64,000 bases of DNA from Parafrankia sp. EUN1f (GCF_000177675.1 NZ_ADGX01000003.1:1-64000); one strand, 5' to 3'. Shown: positions 54,201 to 62,803, counted from the first letter of the stretch. The notes: a model not told the origin generated them from the sequence alone. Made by a program: numbers and translations.

Positions 54201-55811
54201 CAGGTCGAACTCGCGCTCCTCACCGCGTAGCAGCTCCACCAGCTCCAGCTCCAGCGCCCTGGTGCGGGAGCGCGCCGTGTCCAGATCGATCGCGAGCCGG
54301 TCGACCAGCCGGGCCTCGCGATGCAGGTCGATGTCGCCGACCGCGGCCTGGATCTCGACGACGGACGCGCGCAGCTGCTCGATGTGGGCCTGACTGGCGC
54401 CGAGGACGGCGACGGACAGGTGGCGCAGGTCGGCGGGGATCTTCTCCTGGAGCACGGTGAGGGCCTGCTCGTCCTGCGCGGTCACCAGCACGCGCAGCCC
54501 GTGGGCGACGAGGTGGCAGACGAGGTTCGCGATGGTATGGCTCTTGCCGGTTCCCGGTGGGCCCTGCACCGTGACGCCCCGCGCGGTGGCGAGCTGGACG
54601 GCCACCCGCTCCTGCTCGTCGTTGGTCGGCAGGGGCATGAGCAGGCGCCTTCCGGTCGCGGCCCAGCCGTCGTCGTAGTCGTCGCCTTCGCGGTCGCCCT
54701 GGCCAGCCGAGGCGCCACCGTCGGCACCGTCGACCGGGCTGGACGCGTTCGACGAGTTCGACGAGCCGTCGAACGATCCGCCGAACGCCTCACCGAGCGC
54801 CTGCGCCACCAGGGACTCGGTGGCGACGACCGCGGCCACCGCCTCGGGCAGGAACTCCCGCTCGGCCATCGCCTCCCGCAGCTCGGCGTAGAAACGCGCG
54901 CCCGCCGCCGGTCGGGGTCGCAGGAACAACGCCCAGGTGTCGACGACACAGGCGTTCGTGCCGGGCGACGGCACGTCGGGGCCGGGCAGGATCGCGGCGT
55001 CCAGCCCCAGCGGGGCGGCCACCTGGCGGTGCAGACGGTGCAGATCCTCGGGCTCCCACACCTCCGGCGGGCTGGTGCGCACCTGGTCGCGCAGGCGGGG
55101 GAGCTCGTGCAGCCCAGGAGCCTCCAGACCGCGCACCGGGTCCGTCTCCAGCGAGGTCGGCCCGTCGGGCAGGACTCTGATGACCCCGTCGTGCTGGTCG
55201 ACCTCCACCCGAACCGGTGTGATCAGCAACGGGTGCTGGACCACCACCTGCTCGCCGCCGGTGGCCGCGACCCGCCAGCTCAGCAGCGAATGCCCCCAGA
55301 CGAGCTGTGATCCGGCGGTGTCGTGGCTGTGCCGCAGCCGCAGATCGAACAGCCGCTCATAGAGATCACGGGCGGCGTACGCGGCCCGCGCGCTCGATGC
55401 CCAGGGCTGCCAGGAGACACGCATCCAGTGCTCGTGCGCCTGGATGATCTCCTCCGGGTCCTCCTTGCGCGCGGCCGCCCGCTCCCGCAGACCGGCTGGC
55501 AGCCTGGGCGGTGCGTCGGGCCGTACGTCGACGCCGCCGAGGTAGGCGTCCAGCAGGCGGGGAACCCGAGGCGGGGCCGGCACCGCGACCTTGCCGACCT
55601 CCAGCCAGCTTTCGCGCGACGACCCAGGACCCACCAGGACGGCGCGGTGGCCTGGCACGTCCCCGTGGCCGGGCACGTCGCCGGGCAGCACCGGAAGGGG
55701 GTCGTACTCGGCCAGCCGTCGCCGTGGGGCGCCACGCAGATCCGTGGCGAGCGCCGCCAGATAGTCCAGCAGACGCAGTGACCGGCTTTTGACCTGGTCG
55801 AGGGCGGGCAT
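51234..55811 (-). CDS. SF1 helicase fused to a Vsr/MTES_1575-type endonuclease domain
   Basis: A 1525-residue protein. An N-terminal domain of about 400 residues precedes Walker A QGPPGTGKSHTIANL (near residue 430). A long helical insert (about 480-1000) separates it from motif II VIVDESSQCDV, then VGDDQQTSPSAVG (motif III), RCLPEIIGFSN, VGDPYQFQGDERDVIFVS and RVNVAASRARDQLWVF, all of the UPF1-like SF1B class. The C-terminus (FRIDLVVEGDGTRLAVECDG, then RQRILERLGWTFWRIRGSEF) is a Vsr-like nuclease of the DUF559/MTES_1575 type with D, E and K-like catalytic spacing. GGAGG precedes the ATG. Related helicase-nucleases occur in anti-phage islands; a defence or DNA-repair role is inferred. A collagen-like GxY stretch lies in the insert. 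Confidence 0.88.
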   Translation of the reverse strand: MPALDQVKSRSLRLLDYLAALATDLRGAPRRRLAEYDPLPVLPGDVPGHGDVPGHRAVLVGPGSSRESWLEVGKVAVPAPPRVPRLLDAYLGGVDVRPDAPPRLPAGLRERAAARKEDPEEIIQAHEHWMRVSWQPWASSARAAYAARDLYERLFDLRLRHSHDTAGSQLVWGHSLLSWRVAATGGEQVVVQHPLLITPVRVEVDQHDGVIRVLPDGPTSLETDPVRGLEAPGLHELPRLRDQVRTSPPEVWEPEDLHRLHRQVAAPLGLDAAILPGPDVPSPGTNACVVDTWALFLRPRPAAGARFYAELREAMAEREFLPEAVAAVVATESLVAQALGEAFGGSFDGSSNSSNASSPVDGADGGASAGQGDREGDDYDDGWAATGRRLLMPLPTNDEQERVAVQLATARGVTVQGPPGTGKSHTIANLVCHLVAHGLRVLVTAQDEQALTVLQEKIPADLRHLSVAVLGASQAHIEQLRASVVEIQAAVGDIDLHREARLVDRLAIDLDTARSRTRALELELVELLRGEEREFDLPGGRLRAAGVSEWLASTAVELGLIPDRIDPATAPPLRLDELEELFALARRIPPAQAEAAGLDLPDPVALPGAAPLSALFDRLDELDEEVSEGERLGLAPDAVDRLGAAGLAELRTELLAGAEVLRPLEEPWLDRLREQCAYSPRLAEFWQVQAGELAAAVAELHDLRGQLFGHRVGVPDTDPRTQLEQLDELRGRFAAGKGLPRFGGRGLRDYAEQLLVDGYPPRTADDLDIVRAAITGRIRVGTALGRYADVAEQLGAPGIPGFTGPTGPTGPSGPTDDRGGSAAAVFAPVPALDAVSGQLAAAVGWEAGQGRELAHRLVAVFREAPTRPTAADLVHHAGLLDLAEKRIAQQVARAELAGLTEHLRAGASTPAASPLWAELGDALDHRDTLRWAQALDSATRLRSARPEVERRAELAGRLAAVAPRWAARVLAEHGDQATCGDPGLLTELWRWRQAETWLADLHAGADIPALQRRLGAATEESQRLVLEVAGRSARLALARNLGSEQRQALTGWVQALSRVGKGTGRFAGRWRAEARAHMTAAMGAVPVWIMPIHRVMESFDPRVNEPFDVVIVDESSQCDVLSLGVLSLGRKAVVVGDDQQTSPSAVGVPRDRVFALIENHLPDVAHRSLLDVEASLYDTAARVFPRTVVLKEHFRCLPEIIGFSNRFYDQQILPLRETPEITVGPALRPVRVAGGGRASGRFGDANEVEAAAVVDQIVDCCADPAYAGMTFGVVTLLGSGQPRLIEHSLVEKLGEEEYVRRRIRVGDPYQFQGDERDVIFVSVVADDNRSAATRRRDLQRVNVAASRARDQLWVFHTVAPETLRDDDVRRQLIEYMYAAPAAEEVTRLADRCESEFERAVLREILTRGYRVRPQHPVGRFRIDLVVEGDGTRLAVECDGDRYHGPEQWETDLRRQRILERLGWTFWRIRGSEFYRHPGRTLDGLWKQLDQLGIRPAPATPAVPPAASPADPPAPGAFPGAAAALG

Positions 55812-56015
55812 CGGGATCCTCCGGCAAGTGGGTCAGGTGGCGCGGAGCCGCCGTCCGCCCGTGGAGACGGACCAGCGGGACACCGCGACGATACGGCGCC
55901 GGCCCGACAGAACCCGGCTGCGCGCCGTAGCGCCCCGCGCGTGCCCGGTACGCCCGGCGACCTGCCCACATATGCCGTTTCCGCGCCTGCACCCGTGCAC
56001 CCGCGCGCCTGCCGT

Positions 56016-56441
56016 TCAGACGACGACGAGGCGGACCGCTGCCACGTGGTGACACGGCTTCCCGTGGACCCCCGCGGCGCAGGTGCACTGCCCGGTGGGC
56101 GCGGTGCGGTAGGTGGCTCCTCGATGGCCGACGGTGAGCCAGACACGGCGGCCCCGCAACGGAACGATGCCGCCGAGCTCGAGAAGCTCCAACGCGTCCT
56201 CGAGCTGCTGGCTTGTGAAACCCGTGAGAGTGGGTGCGGTGCGGCGGAAATGCCGGGTGCAGCCGGGGCCGAACCCGGCCGAGACGCTGGGCGGGCTGGT
56301 GAGCCGGCGACCACAGCGCAGACAGGAGGTCGAGATCCCGGAAACGCCGGTGGTGGAAACGATGGTTGCGGAAAGGTCGATGCCGTGAACGCTGTTGTCG
56401 GGAACCCTGCTTTCGGGAACTCTGCCTTCCGGAACGATCAC
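56016..56441 (-). CDS. Two-zinc-finger protein (DUF6011-like and SWIM)
   Basis: A 141-residue protein. Cysteines C40/C43 (SCLRCGRRL) and C61 (GPGC) form a small zinc site of the DUF6011 type. The C-terminus carries a SWIM finger, C119-x-C121 and C130-x-H132 (QCTCAAGVHGKPCHHVAAV). SWIM fingers bind nucleic acid or protein. The N-terminal residues include short VPE/VPD repeats. The GTG at 56441 follows GGGGAGA. It lies 204 bp upstream of the helicase-nuclease on the same strand; a functional link is possible but not shown. Confidence 0.75.
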   Translation of the reverse strand: MIVPEGRVPESRVPDNSVHGIDLSATIVSTTGVSGISTSCLRCGRRLTSPPSVSAGFGPGCTRHFRRTAPTLTGFTSQQLEDALELLELGGIVPLRGRRVWLTVGHRGATYRTAPTGQCTCAAGVHGKPCHHVAAVRLVVV

Positions 56442-57071
56442 GTTGTCTCCCCGGATTCTGCGTGTATCCCATGATAACCCGGGTGATGCGGGCCGGGGGG
56501 CCTTTTGGCGGGCCCGCGGCGGCCAGTTTCCGGCCGGTTCCGCGGTGGATGCCGGGAGGGTGTGACGGTGCCTGGGTGACTGGCCCATCAGGCGGATGAC
56601 CTGGGCGGAGCCGAGAAGCTCGCCGGTGGTGGCGACGGCGCGCGTCGTAGCTGGCGTGCGTGGCTCACGGCGTGCGTGGCTCACGGCGTGCGTGGTTAGG
56701 CGGCCGGCGCGTTTTCGTGTTTCCCGGGCGTCATCGGGCCGCGGTCGCACATTTCGCCGGCCTCGGCCGGATTTCCTTTCCCGGGCAGCTCCTCCCGCAC
56801 GCCTTTCCCGGCACCGGAACGTGCGCGGCCGTGGCCTCGCCCACCCCACGGTCGCAGTTCGAGGAGCTGAGGGTGTCCGTCGTCCCCCACCGTGTAGCAA
56901 GATCCCGAACTTCGGGCTGCCGCTGCTACCGGGCCAGGACTTGAGGGTTTTGGTTGTTAGAACGACCAAGATCTTCAGATCTTCGGGCTGTGGCCTCGGG
57001 TTGCCGCTGGCGTTAGCGTGGTCGGCGGGCAGATTGCCGGGTTGTGAGGTGGGCGAAGGGGGCCGGCGAGG
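56442..57071. other. Intergenic region with short repeats
   Basis: These 630 bases have no convincing gene. They include a 16-bp tandem repeat (56654-56695), the palindrome CCCGAA-C-TTCGGG (56904-56916), an imperfect TTGGTTGTT/AACGACCAA dyad near 56950, and AAGATCTTCAGATCTT near 56970. Promoters for the zinc-finger gene and for the kinase gene at 57072 must lie here. Confidence 0.5.
56654..56695 (+). repeat. 16-bp tandem repeat, 2.6 copies
   Basis: GCGTGCGTGGCTCACG occurs at 56654 and 56670, followed by the partial copy GCGTGCGTGG at 56686. It lies about 210 bp upstream of the zinc-finger gene. Confidence 0.9.
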
Positions 57072-58181
57072 GTGACCGTTGGTGCTTCCGGTGACGGCGT
57101 CAACGGTGTGATCACCGCAGAGCTCCTCGAGCTCGCCGGGGTGCTCGACGACGTCCTGGCCGAATATGATCTTGGTCCTGCCCCGACGGCGGTGCTGGTC
57201 AACATCTCGGAGAACGTGACCTACCGGGTGGATGACCTGCCCGGGGGGCGCCGGTGGGCGTTGCGCCTGCATCGGCCGGCTTACCACGCGATCGACGAGA
57301 TCGTCGCCGAGCTCGACTGGGTGGCGTCGCTGCGGGCTGACGGTGTCGTGGCGACGCCCCGAGCGGTGGCGAACCGGTCCGGGTCGGTCGTGACCACCGT
57401 CGGGCTGGGTGGGGCGGTGCGCTGTGCCGTGCTGTTCGACTGGGTCGAGGGTGAATCGCCGACGCCCGGGGACGAGGCGGCGCTGGTGCCGTTCTTCGGT
57501 GTCCTCGGCGGCCTCGCCGGCCGGCTGCACAACCATGCGCAGCGCTGGCCGCGGCCGGCCGGCTTCAGGCGTTTCTCGTGGTCCTGGCAGACGACGCTGG
57601 GCCCGTACGGGCGGTGGGGGAGCTGGCGGGCCGGGGTGGTGGCGGCACTCGCGGAGCGGTCCGAGCCAGTGCTCGCGGTCCTGGGCCCCGCGGTCGCCCA
57701 GATGGAGCGCGCGCTCGCCGCCTATGGGCGCGGCCCCGACCGGGCCGGGCTGATCCACGCGGACATGCGACTGGCGAACCTGCTGGTGGCCCGGCCCGCC
57801 GACGGGCGGGAACCGGGCCTCACCCACGCCACGCCCGAGGGAGTCCACCTGATCGACTTCGACGACTGCGGCTTCGGCTGGTATCTCTACGACCTCGCGG
57901 CCGCGTTGTCCTTCGTCGAGAACAGTTCGGCGCTCCCGGAGCTGGTCGAGGCCTGGCTGGCCGCCTACCAGCTCGACCGTCCACTCGCGGCCCACGACCT
58001 CGCGATCGTGCCGACGATGGTTCTGCTGCGCAGGCTGCTGCTGGTCGCCTGGCTCGGCACCCACCCGCATTCCGACGCGGTTCCCGATATCGCCGGCTAC
58101 GTCCGGGAGAGCGGGGATCTGGCCCGGCGCTACCTCGCTGGGGCGTTGCTCCCGAATCTCGCTCGGCTCGCGCACCGGTAG
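57072..58181 (+). CDS. APH-fold phosphotransferase
   Basis: A 369-residue aminoglycoside-phosphotransferase/choline-kinase-fold protein. The catalytic loop is LIHADMRLANLLV and the DFG-like metal motif is LIDFDDCGFGWYLYDLA. The N-lobe has NVTYRVDD and WALRLHR with the ATP-binding lysine position taken by other residues. Substrates of this group include homoserine, choline and fructosamine; none can be assigned. The GTG start follows purine-rich sequence. The gene stands alone. Confidence 0.83.
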   Translation: MTVGASGDGVNGVITAELLELAGVLDDVLAEYDLGPAPTAVLVNISENVTYRVDDLPGGRRWALRLHRPAYHAIDEIVAELDWVASLRADGVVATPRAVANRSGSVVTTVGLGGAVRCAVLFDWVEGESPTPGDEAALVPFFGVLGGLAGRLHNHAQRWPRPAGFRRFSWSWQTTLGPYGRWGSWRAGVVAALAERSEPVLAVLGPAVAQMERALAAYGRGPDRAGLIHADMRLANLLVARPADGREPGLTHATPEGVHLIDFDDCGFGWYLYDLAAALSFVENSSALPELVEAWLAAYQLDRPLAAHDLAIVPTMVLLRRLLLVAWLGTHPHSDAVPDIAGYVRESGDLARRYLAGALLPNLARLAHR

Positions 58182-58603
58182 CGCCGGGAGTCTGGCGTCA
58201 CCCAGGCGACCGGGGGAAGAACCCGAGGGAGGGACGGCGGGCGCCAGTCCGGTGACCGGCTCGGCCGGGCGCGAACCGGACCGAACCGGACCGGCGAATC
58301 GGATGTTTGAACCGGACGTTTGAACTGGGAGGCATGAACCGGACGAAGGCCGTGAACGGGACAGGTGGTGGTCCTCGCCCTGTCCCGGTGATGTCCGCTG
58401 GTCGTCGTTTGCGTTTCCTGTCGGTAATCGCCTGGTGTCCGCCAGCCGGATGACCGGGTTGTCTGATCGACGACCGTCATGGGCCAGACGCCCGGACCGG
58501 TACGCTCGGTGCGATAAGGCGGGAAGGGAGCTGGGGCGATCGTGGTCCGGTCCAGTCGGGCGCTGGAATGGGAATGCCCTGGCGGTGACGGAATCGGGGG
58601 GCC
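58182..58603. other. Intergenic region upstream of the PFK gene
   Basis: These 422 bases have no clear gene. They hold six spaced 9-bp sites of the GAACCGGAC type (58273-58344). The PFK promoter probably lies between 58480 and 58600. Confidence 0.5.
58273..58344 (+). repeat. Spaced GAACCGGAC 9-mers
   Basis: GAACCGGAC occurs exactly at 58273, 58283, 58309 and 58336, and in diverged form at 58296 and 58322. Steps are 10, 13, 13, 13 and 14 bases. The regular spacing resembles iteron-like or operator arrays. Confidence 0.8.
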
Positions 58604-59941
58604 GTGAGCGAGGCGTTGACCGTGGACGGTGCCGAGCTGGAGGTGCGCACCCTCGGTCCCTGCCGGATCGATTCACCGCTCCTGCCGCTGCTCGGCGAGC
58701 GTCCGACGACCCAGCACTACATCGACGAGGGCGACAAGGTCCTCTTCGATGACACCCTCACGATGATCTCGTCCCGGAAGGTTCCGCTGGACGAGCTGCC
58801 GGGCTTCGAGCCGGCCGGGCCGCGCCGCAAGATCTACTTCGATCCGTCGAAGACCCGGGTTGGCATCGTGACCTGCGGTGGCCTCTGCCCGGGGCTGAAC
58901 AACGTCATCCGCGGCCTGGTGCTGGAGCTGACCAACCACTACGGCGTGAACCGCATCTTCGGCTTCCGCCACGGCTACCAGGGCTTCGTCGCCAAGTACG
59001 GGCACAGCGTCGTCGACCTCACCCCGGAGCGGGTGGCCCACATCGACGAGGACGGCGGCACGATCCTCGGTACCTCCCGCGGCCAGCAGGACCCGGGTGA
59101 GATCGTCGACTGCCTGTCCCGGATGAACATCAACATCCTGTTCGTGATCGGTGGGGACGGGACTCTGCGCGGCGCCCGGGCGATCGCCGACGTCGTCACC
59201 GAGCGCGGTGAGAAGATCGCGGTTGTCGGCATCCCGAAGACGATCGACAACGACATCCCCTACATCGACCAGAGCTTCGGCTTCCAGACGGCCTTCGCCA
59301 AGGCCGCGGAGTCGATCCGGGCCGCGTCCGCCGAGGCGACGTCGGCACCCGGCGGTGTCGGCGTCGTCCGCCTGATGGGCCGCCATTCCGGCTTCATCGC
59401 CTGCTACGCGACCCTGGCCAAGAGTGACGCCGACGTGGTGCTGATCCCGGAGCTGCCGTTCACCCTGGAAGGGGAGCGCGGGCTGCTCACCTATCTGCGT
59501 CGCCGGGTCGAGAAGCGGGGGAACGCCGTCGTCGTCGTGGCCGAGGGCGCCGGGCAGGACCTCGGCGAGGGCCTGCCGGAGTCGTCGGACGCGTCCGGCA
59601 ACCGCAAGCTCTTCGACATCGGGCCGGAGCTCTCGCGGCGCATCACCGACCACTTCGCCGAGCACGGCACCGAGCTGAACCTGAAGTACATCGACCCGAG
59701 CTACCACATCCGCAGCGTTCCGGCGAATCCGTACGACAACGTCTATACGATTCGGTTGGCGCATGCAGCGGTGCATGCGGCCATGTCCGGGCGCACCCAG
59801 ATGGTGGTCGGCCGGTGGCGGCGCCGCTTCATCCACATGCCGATCGAGCTGGCGGTCAGCCACCGCAACCAGGTCGACCCGGCCGGTGATCTGTGGATGT
59901 CCGTCCTGGAGGCCACCGGCCAGCCCTACCGTTTCGGCTGA
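58604..59941 (+). CDS. 6-phosphofructokinase
   Basis: Phosphorylates fructose 6-phosphate to the 1,6-bisphosphate in glycolysis; 445 residues, longer than E. coli PfkA by an N-terminal extension of about 85. The nucleotide site is CGGLCPGLN and IGGDGTLRG (183-187). The catalytic loop is PKTIDNDI with D215. G186 is the ATP-type residue, while K212 in PKTIDND is the type seen in plant-like and PPi enzymes, so the phosphoryl donor is not certain (ATP is favoured). MGRHSGFIA binds substrate. It overlaps the convergent phosphatase gene by 16 bp. Confidence 0.9.
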   Translation: MSEALTVDGAELEVRTLGPCRIDSPLLPLLGERPTTQHYIDEGDKVLFDDTLTMISSRKVPLDELPGFEPAGPRRKIYFDPSKTRVGIVTCGGLCPGLNNVIRGLVLELTNHYGVNRIFGFRHGYQGFVAKYGHSVVDLTPERVAHIDEDGGTILGTSRGQQDPGEIVDCLSRMNINILFVIGGDGTLRGARAIADVVTERGEKIAVVGIPKTIDNDIPYIDQSFGFQTAFAKAAESIRAASAEATSAPGGVGVVRLMGRHSGFIACYATLAKSDADVVLIPELPFTLEGERGLLTYLRRRVEKRGNAVVVVAEGAGQDLGEGLPESSDASGNRKLFDIGPELSRRITDHFAEHGTELNLKYIDPSYHIRSVPANPYDNVYTIRLAHAAVHAAMSGRTQMVVGRWRRRFIHMPIELAVSHRNQVDPAGDLWMSVLEATGQPYRFG

Positions 59942-61824
59942 CCCGCCCCGAACGGCTGGCCGGGCTCAAGCGGCTGGCTCAGCGTCACCCGAAGGATCTC
60001 CTCGAGTCCGGCCGGTTCGCCGTCCGGTTCGGTCTTGTCGAGGAGCAGGGTCGCTGTGCGGCCGTCGAGTTCCAGCGTGGCGAGCTGGCTGTCGAACCAC
60101 GGGCCGTGGGTGACGGCCCACCGCACCGACATGCCCCGCACCCCGAGGAAGCGGGCCAGCCAGCCGGAGACGGTGGCGAACGCCGCGCGGCGTGACAGCG
60201 CGTCGATGCGGCGGATCCCTGGCCCGAGCGGGTTGCGCAACGGCGAGCACACCGCCTGCCACACCGGCGACATCGCCCGATCGGAGCAGACCCGGGCGAG
60301 ATAGGCGTGGTGCACATCCCCGGACAGGACGACGACGCTGGCCGGTGCGGGTCCGTGCTCGCCGCCGGCGACCGCTTCGAGCAGCTGCGACATCTGCGTG
60401 AAGGACCGGCTGAACGCCGCCCAGTGCTCCAGGTCGAGCGTTCGCCGCACCCGTTCCACCGGGCGCGTGACAGTCCGCGCGAACCACCGGCAGAACCCGC
60501 CGAGCCGCCCACCGAACCGCTCACCGAACCGCGTGGACGCGAGCCGCTCACTCATCGCCTCGACATGATGGATGGTCGGTGTCAGCAGGAACGGCACCGA
60601 CGTCCCGAGCAGGAGATGGTCGATCTCGCCCTGCTGGAACGTCTGCTCGCGGATCCAGGACCATTCCGTGTCGTTCACCATCGCGCGGGTTCCGTCGGGG
60701 GCCACGACCCGGCCCAGCCGGGAGTCGATGACGATCAGCCGGGTGCGCCCGAGATCCCACCGGAAGCTCCAGCGGGGCGGCACCGGTGGGCACGCGCCGG
60801 CCGCGATGTCGTCGGCCGGGGCGCCGTCGGCCGCACTGGCGAGGTCGCCCGCGGGAAGGTCGGCCAGGGCGGCGAGGTCCGGCATCCGGTCGACGCGGCG
60901 GGCGAAGGCCCGGACGACGTCCTCGCCGTCGGGTACGGCGGCCACCGCGGCGTACGTCGGATCCGCGGCCAGCGTCCGCGGGTCCAGGTTGCCCAGGTGC
61001 TGGTAGACCCAGTAGGCCATGATCCCGCTGGTGATCCGGGTGTCCCACCACGGCTGTGCGCGGATCTCGGCGCGCCAGGACGCGGAGATGTTCCAGTCGT
61101 CGCGAACGTCGTGGTCATCGCCGATCATGGCGGTGGGGATCGTGGAGAGCAGCCATCGGATCTCCGGCTGTGACCAGGCCTCCTGGTACAGCCAGGCGTA
61201 TTCGGTGAAGTCGGCGATCTCCGTGCCGGGCGGTACGCCGACGTCGCGGCGGCGCCGGATCCGTTCGGCGGTGTCCGGCGACACGTGGTCGGCATACACC
61301 TGGTCGCCGAGCAGGAGCAGGACGTCCGGCCAGCCCTGCGGTGGCGTCGTGGCCAGGCTTAGCGCGAGCGCGTGCAGCGCGTCGGTGCCGAGCCCGCGTG
61401 GATCAGCCTCGGGGGACAGGGTGTACGGCCTCGTCTGCGGGGCGGTCACCCGGCAGGAGCCGAAGGCGAGCCGCACCGGCCGTTCGGCGCCGAGCGGCCG
61501 CAGCAGGCTCGGTGGCTGGGCGGAGCCGGGTTCCGGCCAGACCAGCACCGCCCGGCCGGGCGGTGTGTCGTCGCGCGCGGCGGCCTCGTCCGGTGGGGTG
61601 GCCCGGGTGAGCCAGACCTCGTAGGGGTAGGCCCGGCCCGGTTCCAGCTCGCCCACCGTGACCAGGGCGAAATGGTGGCCCGCGATGGTGAAGGTCGGTG
61701 CCGCCGCGCGCGGTCCCTGCTCGGCCCGTACCTCGACGGTGCAGGGCTGGTCGGTCTCCACCCAGACGGTCGCGTGACGGTCGTCGGCGTAGCGGTGCAG
61801 CGGGCCGAGGAGGAGCTTGCTCAT
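59926..61824 (-). CDS. PhoD-like metallophosphatase
   Basis: A 632-residue calcineurin-like phosphatase of the PhoD family. A fibronectin-like N-terminal part (residues about 1-105) precedes metal motifs LLGDQVYAD, IGDDHDVRDDW and LSGDVHHAYLAR. ATSVPFLLTP-like and HGPWFDSQLATLEL segments also fit. No signal peptide is present at this start, so it may act in the cytoplasm, unlike secreted PhoD. It is convergent with the PFK gene, overlapping its last 16 bases. Confidence 0.87.
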   Translation of the reverse strand: MSKLLLGPLHRYADDRHATVWVETDQPCTVEVRAEQGPRAAAPTFTIAGHHFALVTVGELEPGRAYPYEVWLTRATPPDEAAARDDTPPGRAVLVWPEPGSAQPPSLLRPLGAERPVRLAFGSCRVTAPQTRPYTLSPEADPRGLGTDALHALALSLATTPPQGWPDVLLLLGDQVYADHVSPDTAERIRRRRDVGVPPGTEIADFTEYAWLYQEAWSQPEIRWLLSTIPTAMIGDDHDVRDDWNISASWRAEIRAQPWWDTRITSGIMAYWVYQHLGNLDPRTLAADPTYAAVAAVPDGEDVVRAFARRVDRMPDLAALADLPAGDLASAADGAPADDIAAGACPPVPPRWSFRWDLGRTRLIVIDSRLGRVVAPDGTRAMVNDTEWSWIREQTFQQGEIDHLLLGTSVPFLLTPTIHHVEAMSERLASTRFGERFGGRLGGFCRWFARTVTRPVERVRRTLDLEHWAAFSRSFTQMSQLLEAVAGGEHGPAPASVVVLSGDVHHAYLARVCSDRAMSPVWQAVCSPLRNPLGPGIRRIDALSRRAAFATVSGWLARFLGVRGMSVRWAVTHGPWFDSQLATLELDGRTATLLLDKTEPDGEPAGLEEILRVTLSQPLEPGQPFGAGQPKR

Positions 61825-62008
61825 CGGGTCCGCCGTCCCATCGTGGCGATCATCTGTTGGTCCCTGTTTCTGCCGGCGCCGTCCGAGCGGGGGCGTGCGG
61901 GGAGGCGAAGGACCGGCTCCCGCGGCCGGCTGCCGCCGACCCGCCCCGTTGACAGCGAGGTGACTGGTCGGTTGGACACCGCCGAGCCGCTACGTGAGGC
62001 TACTTTAT

Positions 62009-62803
62009 GTGTCCAGGCAGTCTCGATCGTCCAACGGCTGCGGCCCGATGGACGCGCTCGCGCGCGCCGCGCTGGCGGCCGACGACCGGATTCTGGCGAC
62101 CATCGACCGGCTCGGCCCGCCCGCGGCGGACAGCGCTGCCGCCGACGCCGCCACCAGGGCGTATCTGACCCTGCTCGACCTCGCCGATCGCGCGGGCATC
62201 GCCGAGGATCTCGACATCTGCCTGCGGCTTCCCGCGATCGGACGGGAGATCCCGCACGACGGCGAGAAGTGGGCCGGTGACAACGCCGCCGAGATCTGTG
62301 CCCGGGCCCGGGCCGTCGGCGCGACCGTCACGCTGGCGACCGACGGCGACACCGATGATCCGGCTTCGGTGGACGAGGTTCTGGCGGCCCTGGCGGCCCT
62401 GCGCAGTGCGGCGCCGACGACCGGGGTGACGCTGCGCGCCGACCTGCGCCGCACCCCGGCCGACTGCCGGGAGCTGGCCCGGTCGGGCGCCCGGGTGCGG
62501 CTGCGGCTGCGGCCCGGCCGGCACCTGGTCCGGCGGTCGGTGGCGACGGCGGATCCGACATTTCACGACCAGCGCCGTGGGTTCGCGGCCTGTCTGGGGA
62601 TTCTCATGGCCGGACCGGGCTATCCGATGATCGCCACCCAGGACCCGCGGCTGATGGCGCTGACCACCCGGCTCGCCGCGCGGGCCGGGCGCCACCCGGA
62701 CAGCTTCGAGTTCCAGACGGTGCGTGGCACCCCGCGCCGTGAGCACCGCAGGCTGGCCGCGACGGGATACCGAGCCCGGGTCTACGTCTCCTACGGCAGG
62801 TAG
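62009..62803 (+). CDS. Proline-dehydrogenase-like protein lacking the C-terminal motif
   Basis: 264 residues of the PRODH TIM barrel: LDICLRLPAIG (equivalent to VSIKLSALG), ARAVGATVTLATDGD, LRADLRRTPADCRELARSGARVRLRLRPGRH, CLGILMAGPGYPMIATQDPRLM and RHPDSFEFQTVRG. Compared with normal monofunctional PRODH (about 310 residues) the first 50 or so residues are missing, and it ends YVSYGR, just where DWYGYFMRRLAERPAN should follow. That motif supplies the proline carboxylate-binding arginines. The usual lysine in KLSA is arginine. It is probably not a proline oxidase. GTG at 62009 follows GTGAGG; other starts at 61994 or 62048 are possible. Confidence 0.7.
   Translation: MSRQSRSSNGCGPMDALARAALAADDRILATIDRLGPPAADSAAADAATRAYLTLLDLADRAGIAEDLDICLRLPAIGREIPHDGEKWAGDNAAEICARARAVGATVTLATDGDTDDPASVDEVLAALAALRSAAPTTGVTLRADLRRTPADCRELARSGARVRLRLRPGRHLVRRSVATADPTFHDQRRGFAACLGILMAGPGYPMIATQDPRLMALTTRLAARAGRHPDSFEFQTVRGTPRREHRRLAATGYRARVYVSYGR

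Noticed and set aside
56442-58676. Minus-strand extension upstream of the zinc-finger gene
   Set aside because: The open frame continues to 58676, but it crosses the APH-fold gene and has no sensible domain; GTG at 56441 has a good ribosome site.
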